Shown here piece after piece: positions 8,691 to 17,067 of a DNA stretch of 62,496 bases. A program made the translations under genes and the position numbers. The notes under the pieces were generated by a model. That model worked only from the letters and a program-made list of their open reading frames with translations, did no database searches and was not told where the DNA came from. Source of the DNA: Acidobacteria bacterium Ga0077522 (GTDB lineage: Bacteria; Acidobacteriota; Vicinamibacteria; Vicinamibacterales; Vicinamibacteraceae); contig LNDN01000012.1 of NCBI GenBank assembly GCA_001464065.1, positions 1-62,496 on the forward strand. Direction: 5' to 3'. Within the stretch, counting starts at the first letter, position 1. The number at the start of each line of letters is the position of its first letter.

Positions 8691-9389
8691 TCAGCGCACG
8701 GCGGCCTGGATGAGCGCGAACGCGGCACCCTGCGGGTCGTCGCAGGGCGTGACCAGATCGCCGTCGCCGGTCGTGAACGTCGGCAGCGTCAGTCCGCCGC
8801 CGTCGCGCACGCGGGCCAGCGACGCGTCCAGGTCCTCGGTGGGGAAGAAGAAGAGCCACTGCGGGTGGACGTGCGGGCGGCGCGCGAGGTTCGAGATGCT
8901 GCCGACCGCCTCGGAGTGCGCGCTCCACGCGAACTCGACATGACGCCCCCGCTCGGCACCGAGATCGGCGACGCCGCGGGACGCCCAGCCGAACAGATCC
9001 GCGTACGTCTCGTATGCCGCTGCCTCGTCCCTCGCACAGAGCACATGCCAGGCGACGCGGTCGTCGGTCACGGCAGCGCTCGTCGAGGTGAGGCCGACCA
9101 GGGCGCCGTTCGGATCGCGAAGCACGGCTCGCTCGCCGATGCCGCCGCGCGGTGCCGGGCCGAGTGGCGTGGCTCCACGCTCGACGAAGTGGAGCATGGT
9201 GCCAACGACGTCGTCGACGGCGATGTGGCCGAGCCAGTGGGCGGGTGCGCCGCGCGCCGCGGCCTGCGCCGGCAGCTGCGTGACGCTCACGCAACCCTGC
9301 CAGAACGACGGACCGAAGAGATCCGCGTAGAAGGCGTGCGCCGCCGCCACATCGGTGGTGCGGAGTTCGTAGTGACAGAACCGGCTCAT
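8691..9389 (-). CDS. VOC-family protein with two glyoxalase domains
   Basis: 232 residues with two tandem vicinal-oxygen-chelate modules. The first starts SRFCHYELRTTDVAAAHAFYADLFG and closes with RDPNGALVGL; the second starts WHVLCARDEAAAYETYADLFGW and closes with DDPQGAAFALIQ. Such two-domain proteins form one metal site between modules; metal ligands are partly recognisable (H6, E8). Actual chemistry (dioxygenase, glyoxalase or binding only) cannot be inferred. A longer upstream start would add 61 low-complexity residues and was rejected. Confidence 0.82.
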   Translation of the reverse strand: MSRFCHYELRTTDVAAAHAFYADLFGPSFWQGCVSVTQLPAQAAARGAPAHWLGHIAVDDVVGTMLHFVERGATPLGPAPRGGIGERAVLRDPNGALVGLTSTSAAVTDDRVAWHVLCARDEAAAYETYADLFGWASRGVADLGAERGRHVEFAWSAHSEAVGSISNLARRPHVHPQWLFFFPTEDLDASLARVRDGGGLTLPTFTTGDGDLVTPCDDPQGAAFALIQAAVR

Positions 9390-9502
9390 GGCTGCACAGG
9401 ATAGCTGCCGTCGGCGCTGGCGCCGCGCACGTGCCTCCGTTGCGCTCACTACCCGCGAGGAGTACGCTGGGCCCAGTCTTCCCTGCGGAAAGGACGCCTC
9501 CC

Positions 9503-10150
9503 ATGCGGTGCTGCGTGTCCTCCCTCGTGCTCCTTGCGCTCCTGTGCAGCGCCGCTGCGCCGGCATCGGCAACGCCGGTGACGTTGCGATTCAGAGGCAC
9601 GGCCGACCTGGCGCCGTTCGGCGCCTCCACCACGAGCCGCGTTGTCGGCGACGTGACGTGGGACCCGGCGATGCCGTGCAATGGCAACGGCGACGACTAC
9701 AGCGTCTGCCGATTCGACCCCGAGGCGTACGACGGGGACCCTGTTCCGGTGGGCCACCTCTCCATCGACGGCGTGGACTACAGCGCCCGTATCGCGCCGT
9801 ACTCGCGTCTCGAGGTGTTCCCCTACGACCTGTTCCTCGAGTTCTGGTTCACGCCGCCGCATGGGCCGGGTGCTCTGAATGTCGGCCGCGTGTACCTGTG
9901 GATGTGGAGTTCGCGCAGCGAGGCGGCGGGCACACCCGTCTTCTACGGTGGGTGGCTTCCAGCGGACCTGGCCTTCCTGTCGCGGCTGGAACGACGAGCG
10001 TTGGTGCTGAGCGGCCCGTGGAACGAGACGGACCCCTACCTGCCTTCTGTCTCCGCTACCACCCTGTTCGTGCCGGAACCCGGCGTCTCGGCGTTGCTCG
10101 TGGCAGGAATGGTCGCAGCCGTCAGGCGCCGCGGGGCACGGCGAAGGTGA
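9503..10150 (+). CDS. PEP-CTERM sorting-domain protein
   Basis: 215 residues: Sec signal peptide (about 22 residues), a unique beta-rich body, and a C-terminal VPEPGVSALLVAGMVAAV segment followed by an Arg-rich tail. This is the PEP-CTERM tripartite signal processed by exosortase (EpsH family), which is not encoded in this window. GGAAAGGA precedes the start. The last 29 bp overlap the 3' end of the convergent histidine kinase gene. The body is unrecognised; such proteins are usually surface- or EPS-associated. Confidence 0.75.
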   Translation: MRCCVSSLVLLALLCSAAAPASATPVTLRFRGTADLAPFGASTTSRVVGDVTWDPAMPCNGNGDDYSVCRFDPEAYDGDPVPVGHLSIDGVDYSARIAPYSRLEVFPYDLFLEFWFTPPHGPGALNVGRVYLWMWSSRSEAAGTPVFYGGWLPADLAFLSRLERRALVLSGPWNETDPYLPSVSATTLFVPEPGVSALLVAGMVAAVRRRGARRR

Positions 10151-11924
10151 CCAGCAGGTCCTCGAGTGCGGCTGGCGACAGCGGTTTGGTCAGGTGATGG
10201 TCGCAGCCGGCGTCGCGCGCACGCCGGCGATCCTCGTCCTGGCCCCAGCCGGTCAGCGCAGCGATGTGCACGTGCGCCATCTCCGGCATCTCGCGCAGCC
10301 GTCGCGCGACGGTGTAGCCGTTGATGCCGGGCAACCCGATGTCGAGGAAGATCACGTCGGGGGCGAACTGCGCCGCGGCCGTGAGCGCCGTGCCGCCATC
10401 GTGCGCCCGGCAGGTCTGGTGACCCAGACCGGCAATCGCCAGTTCCAGCATCGTCGCGGCGTCGAGGTTGTCCTCGACGACCAGCACGCGAAGGGGACGA
10501 CCATTGGCCGGCCTGGGCCGTTCCGCGGGCGCCGCGGGCGCGGCCTCGACGGAGACGATCGGGAAGCGAATCTCCACCTCGGTGCCTTGCCCCGTGCCGG
10601 CGCTCCGGATCTCGATCTGGCCGTCCTGCATCTCCACGAGGCGTCGCGCCAGGGTCAGTCCGATGCCCAGGCCGCCGACCGTGCGTTCGAGGATGGGCTC
10701 CGCCTGGTGGAACATCTCGAAGACGCGCGGGAGGGCGTCGGGCGCGATGCCGATGCCGGTATCGCGGATGCGGACGACGGCGAGATCGGCGTGCGCTTCG
10801 GCGGTGAACCAGATGTCCCCGGCCCCTGGCGTGAACTTCACGGCATTCTGCAGGACGTTGGTGAAGACCTGCACGAGCCGTGCGCTGTCGCCGCTCACGA
10901 TCAGGGCGCGGGCGGGCGGCTCGACGTGCAGGGTATGCCCCGCGGCCGTCGCGAGCGGCGCGATCGACTCGGCGGCCATCGTCATCAGGCGCGTGATGTC
11001 CAGGGGCTCGCGGTGCAACTGGATCTTGTTGGCCGTGATCCGCGACACGTCCAGCAGGTCGTCGACCAGACGCACCAGTTGCCCGACCTGACGCTCCATG
11101 ATGTCTCGCGCACGGGTGGCCATCGGCGGCGGCGCATTGGCCTTCAGCGCCTCGAGCGCGAACCGGATGGGTGCGAGGGGGTTGCGCAGTTCGTGCGCCA
11201 GCGTGGCGAGGAACTCGTCCTTGCGCTGGTCGGCCTCGGTCAGCCTGGCGGTGCGGTCGCGCACCCTGAGCTCGAGTTGCCGATTGAGCGCGTCGGCTTC
11301 GTCCTTCGCGGCCCTGAGGCTTGCGATGAGCTCACGGTTGGCGAACCCGAGCCGAAGCGAGGACGCAATCACCACATGGAAGCGCCAGGTCGTCACCACC
11401 GTCGCCACGGTGAAGAGTCCGGCGAGGAACGCCATCATGACGTGGGTGCGATCGCCCTCGATGGCCAGCCGCAGCGCCGTGAGGAGGCCCGCTGGCAACA
11501 GGAAGGCGAGAAACGCCTCGGGCCGGGCCGCCAGCAGGGACGCGCCGCCGAGCATCACGCCGCCGACGGCGAACACCAGCAGGATCTCGTTCGCGGGCTG
11601 ACGCGCCGGGTTCAGGATGAACGCGCCGGCGCCCCATCCCAACGCCGCCAGGGCCGCGCCCGCCACGAACAACTGGTTCCAGCGCCCGACCTCCTCGCCA
11701 GGTGACGCCTGCCGGTACAGCCGCACCAGCAGTGAGCGCGCCGCGGCGACCCCCAGCATGTACAGCAGCCACGCCAGGACGACGGCGCGCGGAACCGAGT
11801 CCCAGTGCGCGTAGGCGAGCAGCGAGGCGATGACGACGGTGACGATGGTGCCGGTGTGGGCGTTGTCGTACAGCAGCCGTGTTTCGGCCGCGCGCACCTG
11901 CTGGTCGTGGTCGCCCGTGGCCAT
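10122..11924 (-). CDS. Membrane hybrid histidine kinase with C-terminal receiver
   Basis: 600 residues. About six transmembrane helices (roughly 25-195) form an integral sensor. A coiled coil (200-235) leads to a HisKA domain with H244 in HELRNP. HATPase_c follows, with an N box around NVLQNAVKF (356-364) and a G1 box DTGIGIA (388-394). A receiver domain has the phospho-acceptor D528 in FLDIGLPG and the acidic pair near VEDN. The C-terminal receiver may act as a phosphate sink or regulator; no output gene is adjacent. AGGAGG precedes the ATG. The 3' end overlaps the PEP-CTERM gene. Confidence 0.92.
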   Translation of the reverse strand: MATGDHDQQVRAAETRLLYDNAHTGTIVTVVIASLLAYAHWDSVPRAVVLAWLLYMLGVAAARSLLVRLYRQASPGEEVGRWNQLFVAGAALAALGWGAGAFILNPARQPANEILLVFAVGGVMLGGASLLAARPEAFLAFLLPAGLLTALRLAIEGDRTHVMMAFLAGLFTVATVVTTWRFHVVIASSLRLGFANRELIASLRAAKDEADALNRQLELRVRDRTARLTEADQRKDEFLATLAHELRNPLAPIRFALEALKANAPPPMATRARDIMERQVGQLVRLVDDLLDVSRITANKIQLHREPLDITRLMTMAAESIAPLATAAGHTLHVEPPARALIVSGDSARLVQVFTNVLQNAVKFTPGAGDIWFTAEAHADLAVVRIRDTGIGIAPDALPRVFEMFHQAEPILERTVGGLGIGLTLARRLVEMQDGQIEIRSAGTGQGTEVEIRFPIVSVEAAPAAPAERPRPANGRPLRVLVVEDNLDAATMLELAIAGLGHQTCRAHDGGTALTAAAQFAPDVIFLDIGLPGINGYTVARRLREMPEMAHVHIAALTGWGQDEDRRRARDAGCDHHLTKPLSPAALEDLLVTFAVPRGA

Positions 11925-12153
11925 GGGCCTCCTGGCGGCGCGACGCGTCGAGAGGCGCGTGAGCCGGGATACGGGGAGCATGTCGTGGGCGTGCGCACGC
12001 ACGCCACCAACGGTCGACCATGGTACGCGATCCCCCGACCTGCGCCAGCGACGACATCGAGTCGACGGCTCCCGGGGTGCCAGTTCGTCCCAGGAGAACT
12101 CGCGCCGAACGGTGCGAGGGTCTTGCCACAACGCATGACCGTCACTAGCATAT

Positions 12154-12513
12154 GTGGCTGTGACATCTATCGATGCGCGAATGCTGGCCCGGGAACTGAA
12201 GAAGGGCTCGGCCGAACTGATCATCCTGTCGATCGTCGAGACCAGGTCGCGGCACGGCTACGAGATCGGCAAGCTGATCGCCGAACGCTCGCAGGGCGAG
12301 GTGACCTTCCACGTCGCCTCGCTCTATCCCCTCCTCTACCGCCTCGAGGAGCGGGGCTGGCTGCAGGGCAAGTGGGTGGAGCGGGCCGGCGAGCGACGAC
12401 GGCGGTTCTACGGCCTCACGGCCGAAGGCCGTCGCGTGCTGTCGCAGCAGCGCGAGACGTGGAAGTCCTTCGTCGAGGCGATGGCGCTCATCACGGGAGC
12501 CGACCATGCCTGA
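12154..12513 (+). CDS. PadR-family transcriptional regulator of the adjacent ADOP exporter
   Basis: 119-residue winged-helix protein. The diagnostic [14 protein letters not shown] opening is followed by [10 protein letters not shown] and [19 protein letters not shown] (recognition helix) and the wing [13 protein letters not shown]. PadR proteins generally repress adjacent efflux genes and are relieved by a small ligand. Its 3' end overlaps the permease by 8 bp, so translation is coupled. The start is uncertain: GTG at 12154, GTG at 12160 or ATG at 12180. A TAGCAT hexamer at 12146-12151 leaves almost no leader, suggesting a leaderless mRNA starting at one of these. Confidence 0.88.
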   Translation: MAVTSIDARMLARELKKGSAELIILSIVETRSRHGYEIGKLIAERSQGEVTFHVASLYPLLYRLEERGWLQGKWVERAGERRRRFYGLTAEGRRVLSQQRETWKSFVEAMALITGADHA

Positions 12514-15205
12514 GTGGGGTCCTGACGTCCGTGCGCAGCTCTCACGGCTGCAGCTCGACGGATCGCGCGAACTCGAGATCGTCGAGGAGCTGTCGCAGCA
12601 CCTCGACGAGCGGTTCGAGGAGCTGCGTCGCGAGGGCCTCGACGAGGCGCAGGCTCGTGCGCTGGCCGTCGAAGAGCTGCTCGAGCCCGATTCGCTCGCC
12701 ATCCGCATGGCGCCACTGCGCCAGGCGGCGCATCGGCCGGCGCCCACGCTCGGCGCCCGCGCGGAATCGCGCCTGGAGAACGTCCGCCAGGACCTCCGCT
12801 ACGGCTGGCGGATGCTGCGGACCAGCCCCGTGTTCGCCACCGCGGCCATCCTCACCCTGGCACTCGGCATCGGTGCCAATACCGCCATCTTCGCGCTGGT
12901 CGACGCCACGCTGCTGCGACCACTCCCGGTGCCGGATCCCGACCGCGTCGTGCTGGTGTGGGAGCGCACCCCGACGACGACGCGCGGTCGTGCCTCCGTG
13001 CTCAACATGCTCGACTGGGCCGAACGGAGCCGCACCTTCGCGTCGATCGGCGCCTACGCGCCCACCGTGGGCGGCATGGTGCTTGGCAACTCCGCCGGGA
13101 TGCCCGACACCGTCGCTCGCCAGTGGGTCACCTCCGAGATCTTCACGGCGCTCGGCATCACGGCCGTCGCCGGCCGCACCTTCGAGCGCGCCGACGATGT
13201 CGAACGGCGGAGCGTGGTGGTGCTGAGCGAAGCGTTCTGGCGCGAGCGCTTCAATGCCCGTCCCGACACGATCGGCCGCGAGATCACCCTCGATGGCGAC
13301 CCCTTCACCGTTGTCGGCGTCGTGCCGAAGGAGGCACAGCTGATTGGACGCGCCAGCATCTGGGCGCTCGTCCCCGCCATCGGCGCGCCGCCCCGGGCCC
13401 GGGGCAATCACGGCCTGGTCGCCGTCGGTCGGCTCAGGCCCGACGCGAGTCTCGACGCCGCGCAGAGCGACCTCGCCGCCGTCGCCGCCGGGCTCGCCAG
13501 GGAGTACCCGGACACCAACGCGGATCGGTCCGTCCTGCTCGAGCCCCTGCACAACGCCATCTTCGGGTCGGAACTGCGGCAGACCTCGCTGCTGTTCATC
13601 GGCGTGGTCGGCCTCGTGCTGCTCATGTGCTGCGCCAACGTCGCCACCCTGCTGATGACGCGCGCCACGGTCCGCCAGCGCGAGCTCGCCGTGCGCGCCG
13701 CGCTCGGCGCCGACCGCGGCCGCATCCTCCGGCAACTCCTCACCGAGAGCCTGTTGCTCTCCGCCATCGGGGGTGCACTCGGACTGCTCATCGGCGCCGG
13801 CATCCTGCGCGTGGCACCGACGGTACTCCCCGCGGACCTGCTGCCAACCGTGCTGACGCTCGCCGTCGACCTGCGCGTCGCCGCCTTCTGCGCCATCACC
13901 GCCGTCGGCGTCGGTCTGCTGTTCGGCCTCGCGCCCGCCTGGCAGGCCGCGTCGCTGCCCGCCTCGCAGGCCATGTCGGGCACACGCTCGATCACCGGAC
14001 GCGGCGGTCGCGTCAGGGATGTCCTCGTGGCGGGTCAGGTGGCCGTCGCCGTCGTGCTGCTGGTCGGCGCAGGCCTGCTGCTCCGGACGCTGCAGGTCGT
14101 CGAGGGTGTCGATCGTGGCTATCGTGACGGGCAGGTGCTCAGCATGCTCGTCGATCCGATGTCGAGCACGTACCCGACCGACGAGGCTGAGCTGCGGTTC
14201 TACCAGTCGGTCGAATCGGAGATCCGCGCGCTGCCAGGTGTGCGTGGCGTGGCGTGGGCCACCACACTGCCGCTCGGCGAGTCGTATGAAGGCACCTCGC
14301 CCTTCCAGGTCGAGGGACAGCCCCTGCCGGAGGGGAGCCAGCGCCCCGAGGCCGACATGCAGATCGTCAGTCCTGACTACTTCGAGACGCTCGGTGTGAC
14401 CGTGCGCACGGGACGCGCCTTCGACGACCGCGATGCCGCCGGCACGACACCGGTCTGCATCGTCAGCGAGGCCTTCGCGCGAACGCATCTGCCGGGCGGG
14501 GCGATTGGCCGCCGGGTCGCGATCTGGCAGTCCGAGGCGCCGCAGGCGGAGATGACCGTGCGCGAGATCGTCGGGGTGGCGCGGCAGGTCAAGGGCTCCC
14601 CGACCGAATCCCAGGACCTGCTGCAGATCTACGTGCCGATGGCCCAGGACACCCCGGGCGACATCTTCCTGCTGGTCGTACCGACCTCGGGCCCGGCCGC
14701 GGCGCTGGCACAACCAGTCAGGCACGCGATCAATCGAGCCGACACGGCGCAACTCGTCAGCGTGCGGCAGGTCATGACGCTCGACGATGTGGCCGCAGAG
14801 GCCAACGCGCGCCACCGCTTCCGGGCGACTCTCGTGGTCGCCTTCGCGACCCTCGCACTGGTGCTGTCGATGGTCGGATTGTTCGGCCTCCTGGCGTACT
14901 CGGTGCAGCAGCGCCTGCGCGACTTCGGCATCAGACGGGCCCTCGGCGCGTCGACCCGACAGGTGATGTCGCACGTGGCCGGTAACGCCCTCTGGGTCAT
15001 TGCCGGTGGCGCGGTGATCGGGCTGGTTGGTGCCGGTGTGCTCAGCCGTCTGATGGTGGCGATGCTGTTCGGCGTGCAGCCGTCGGATCCCGTGACGTTC
15101 GCCACCGTCGCCCTGGTCGTCGTCGCGGGTGCGCTGGCCTCGGCCATCGGACCAGCATGGCGGGCGGCGCGGGTCGACCCCGCCACGGCACTCCGCAGCG
15201 AGTAG
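12506..15205 (+). CDS. ADOP-type MacB-like ABC transporter permease
   Basis: 899 residues. An N-terminal prefix domain (about 1-85, helical, [33 protein letters not shown]) is typical of the acidobacterial duplicated orphan permease family. After it come two MacB_PCD/FtsX units. Unit 1 has TM1 at [20 protein letters not shown], a periplasmic domain, and TM2-4 with [15 protein letters not shown]. Unit 2 opens [20 protein letters not shown] and closes with [15 protein letters not shown] and three helices, ending [15 protein letters not shown]. Family members are thought to work in mechanotransmission-type export. It lies between its PadR regulator and an ATPase. Confidence 0.93.
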   Translation: MPEWGPDVRAQLSRLQLDGSRELEIVEELSQHLDERFEELRREGLDEAQARALAVEELLEPDSLAIRMAPLRQAAHRPAPTLGARAESRLENVRQDLRYGWRMLRTSPVFATAAILTLALGIGANTAIFALVDATLLRPLPVPDPDRVVLVWERTPTTTRGRASVLNMLDWAERSRTFASIGAYAPTVGGMVLGNSAGMPDTVARQWVTSEIFTALGITAVAGRTFERADDVERRSVVVLSEAFWRERFNARPDTIGREITLDGDPFTVVGVVPKEAQLIGRASIWALVPAIGAPPRARGNHGLVAVGRLRPDASLDAAQSDLAAVAAGLAREYPDTNADRSVLLEPLHNAIFGSELRQTSLLFIGVVGLVLLMCCANVATLLMTRATVRQRELAVRAALGADRGRILRQLLTESLLLSAIGGALGLLIGAGILRVAPTVLPADLLPTVLTLAVDLRVAAFCAITAVGVGLLFGLAPAWQAASLPASQAMSGTRSITGRGGRVRDVLVAGQVAVAVVLLVGAGLLLRTLQVVEGVDRGYRDGQVLSMLVDPMSSTYPTDEAELRFYQSVESEIRALPGVRGVAWATTLPLGESYEGTSPFQVEGQPLPEGSQRPEADMQIVSPDYFETLGVTVRTGRAFDDRDAAGTTPVCIVSEAFARTHLPGGAIGRRVAIWQSEAPQAEMTVREIVGVARQVKGSPTESQDLLQIYVPMAQDTPGDIFLLVVPTSGPAAALAQPVRHAINRADTAQLVSVRQVMTLDDVAAEANARHRFRATLVVAFATLALVLSMVGLFGLLAYSVQQRLRDFGIRRALGASTRQVMSHVAGNALWVIAGGAVIGLVGAGVLSRLMVAMLFGVQPSDPVTFATVALVVVAGALASAIGPAWRAARVDPATALRSE

Positions 15206-15244
15206 GTGGCGACCCCGACACCCTTCCCCGCGATAGGATCGAGC

Positions 15245-15979
15245 GTGCTCTTCAAGCGTTCCACGACGAGTCCGGCAGAGCCGGCCCTGCCGCTCGGCGA
15301 CAACGGCGCGATCGTGTCACTGCGCGACGTCGAGAAGTCGATTCCGCAGGGGCTCGGTCAGCTCTTCCTGCTGCGGCGCATCACGATCGACATCCGGCCC
15401 GGCGAGTTCGTCTCGATCATGGGCCCGTCGGGCGCCGGCAAGTCGACGCTGCTGCACATCCTCGGCATGCACGATGCGGCGTGGCGGGGCACCTACACGC
15501 TGATGGGGCATCCCATCCACGCCCTGTCGGGCAAGGCGCGGTCGGCCCTCCAGAAGCGGCACATCGGCTTCGTCTTCCAGAGCTATCACCTGCTGGACGA
15601 CCTCACGGTGTACGAGAACATCGAGCTGCCGCTCTCGTACCGCGACGTCACGACGTCGGACCGCCAGAGCATCGTCGCCGACATCCTCGACCGCTTCAGG
15701 ATCGTGGGCAAGAAGGACCTGTACCCCAGCCAGCTCTCAGGCGGTCAGCAGCAGCTGGTCGGTATCGCCCGGGCGGTGGCCGCGAGTCCGTCGATCATCC
15801 TGGCCGACGAGCCGACCGGCAACCTCCACTCGTCGCAGGCGCAGGAGATCATGGAGTTGTTCCGGCAGCTCAACGATCAGGGCACGACCATCGTGCAGGT
15901 CACCCACTCGGAAGCCAACGCCGCGTATGGCGGCCGGGTGATCCGGCTGCGGGATGGGCTCCTCGAAGAACCCGCGTGA
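15245..15979 (+). CDS. MacB/LolD-type ABC transporter ATP-binding protein
   Basis: 244-residue ABC ATPase. Walker A GPSGAGKS at about 60-67, Q-loop FVFQSYHLL, signature LSGGQQQL, Walker B IILADEPTG, and H-loop VTHSE are all present, so it should be active. It follows the ADOP permease directly and most likely energises it. Two starts are possible: GTG at 15206, immediately after the permease stop, and GTG at 15245. I chose the latter because AGGA sits 8 nt upstream, while 15206 lacks a Shine-Dalgarno sequence. Confidence 0.9.
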   Translation: MLFKRSTTSPAEPALPLGDNGAIVSLRDVEKSIPQGLGQLFLLRRITIDIRPGEFVSIMGPSGAGKSTLLHILGMHDAAWRGTYTLMGHPIHALSGKARSALQKRHIGFVFQSYHLLDDLTVYENIELPLSYRDVTTSDRQSIVADILDRFRIVGKKDLYPSQLSGGQQQLVGIARAVAASPSIILADEPTGNLHSSQAQEIMELFRQLNDQGTTIVQVTHSEANAAYGGRVIRLRDGLLEEPA

Positions 15980-16068
15980 GCGCCGCGACGCGCCACTCAT
16001 TCGAATATCAGCACCTGCTCACCATTCGGTGAAGACTCCACGGTTCGCCGGCGCGCACACTGCCGCAC

Positions 16069-17067
16069 ATGAACACGACCGTGCTGAACGCCGTCCGCGC
16101 CTTCACTCTCGTCGCCCTCGGTCTGGCCATCGCCGCCATGGGCGTCTACGTCGCCGACGCCGATGATGCGCCGGGCGCCGCAGCGATGGGCCTGGTGCTC
16201 CTGGTCGCCGGCGTCGTGCTCGGTGTGCAGGCCCTGCGCAACCGGCTCCCGACGTGGGCCGCACGGACGGCCGTGGCGATCGGAGTGGTCACGGCGCTGT
16301 TCGCGGCGACGCTGACCCACGCGGTCGGGGTGGCTGCGCCACTCTTCCCCGGGGCGAGCGATGTGCCGTCGGTGGTCAACGCCGCACCATCGCCCGAGCA
16401 TGCCGCGGCCGTCGCGCGCGCCAGGGAACTCGCGCGCGCGGCCATCGTGGAGCAGAACCTGCCCGGAGTCTCCGTGGCGGTCGGGGTCGGCGGGGTGGTC
16501 GTCTGGGCCGAAGGGTTCGGATGGCGCGACGTCTCGACGAGCGCGCCCGTGACGCCCGCGACGCGCTTCAACATCGGCACGGCCGCATCAGCGGTCGCGG
16601 CCCCGGCGGCGGCGCTCGGCCTGACCGACACCGGGGCGGACGCGCCGGCGGCGTGGAGCCCTGAAGCCATCGGCGAGGAGGGCGAGGACTTCCCACCCCT
16701 GGCGCTGCTGCGCCATCTGGTCTGGCAGCCGCTCGGCCTGATGCCGGCAGAGTACCCGCTGGCGGGCGACCGCGCGACGTTCCATGTCCCGCGGTCCGGC
16801 ACCGACCCGCGGCAGGGACGTCGACTGATGGCCATGCGCGACCTGGCCTGCTGCGCCGATGGACAGGCGTTCGCCTCGACGCCGTCCGACCTCGTGCGCA
16901 TCGCGCTGGCTGCCGGTCCAGGCACCCTCGACGGTCAGCTCGCCGGCGGCACGGTGATGTCGCTCGTCACCGATCGCGGCACCGTCGTGGCCGTGACGTC
17001 CAACATCGCGCACGCCGGGACGTCGACGCTGGCGCGCGGCATCGCGGAGGCGTTCGCGGGCCTCTAG
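16069..17067 (+). CDS. Beta-lactamase-fold (serine hydrolase-like) membrane protein lacking the catalytic SxxK
   Basis: 332 residues with three N-terminal hydrophobic helices (about 10-95), then a class C beta-lactamase/penicillin-binding-like domain. VEQNLPGVSVAVGVGGVVVWAEGFGWRD and VTPATRFNIGT match the strand preceding the catalytic helix. The expected SxxK after FxIG is replaced by T-A-A-S, so both catalytic Ser and Lys are absent. A later FASTPSDLVRIALA segment is typical of the family. The residual domain is shorter than normal. Likely a non-catalytic binder or regulator. Its stop shares a CTAG with the convergent gene's stop. Confidence 0.7.
   Translation: MNTTVLNAVRAFTLVALGLAIAAMGVYVADADDAPGAAAMGLVLLVAGVVLGVQALRNRLPTWAARTAVAIGVVTALFAATLTHAVGVAAPLFPGASDVPSVVNAAPSPEHAAAVARARELARAAIVEQNLPGVSVAVGVGGVVVWAEGFGWRDVSTSAPVTPATRFNIGTAASAVAAPAAALGLTDTGADAPAAWSPEAIGEEGEDFPPLALLRHLVWQPLGLMPAEYPLAGDRATFHVPRSGTDPRQGRRLMAMRDLACCADGQAFASTPSDLVRIALAAGPGTLDGQLAGGTVMSLVTDRGTVVAVTSNIAHAGTSTLARGIAEAFAGL

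Noticed and set aside
7285-9687. An 800-codon minus-strand frame across four genes
   Set aside because: It spans the ends of several well-supported genes in different frames and encodes Arg-rich filler; only the cupin and VOC genes within it are real, in other frames.
12542-14974. An 810-codon open frame on the minus strand opposite the ADOP permease
   Set aside because: Its protein is a low-complexity Arg/Gly/Asp/His-rich string without domain features, and the plus-strand permease has full family motifs and proper codon bias. It is an antisense shadow caused by high third-position GC.
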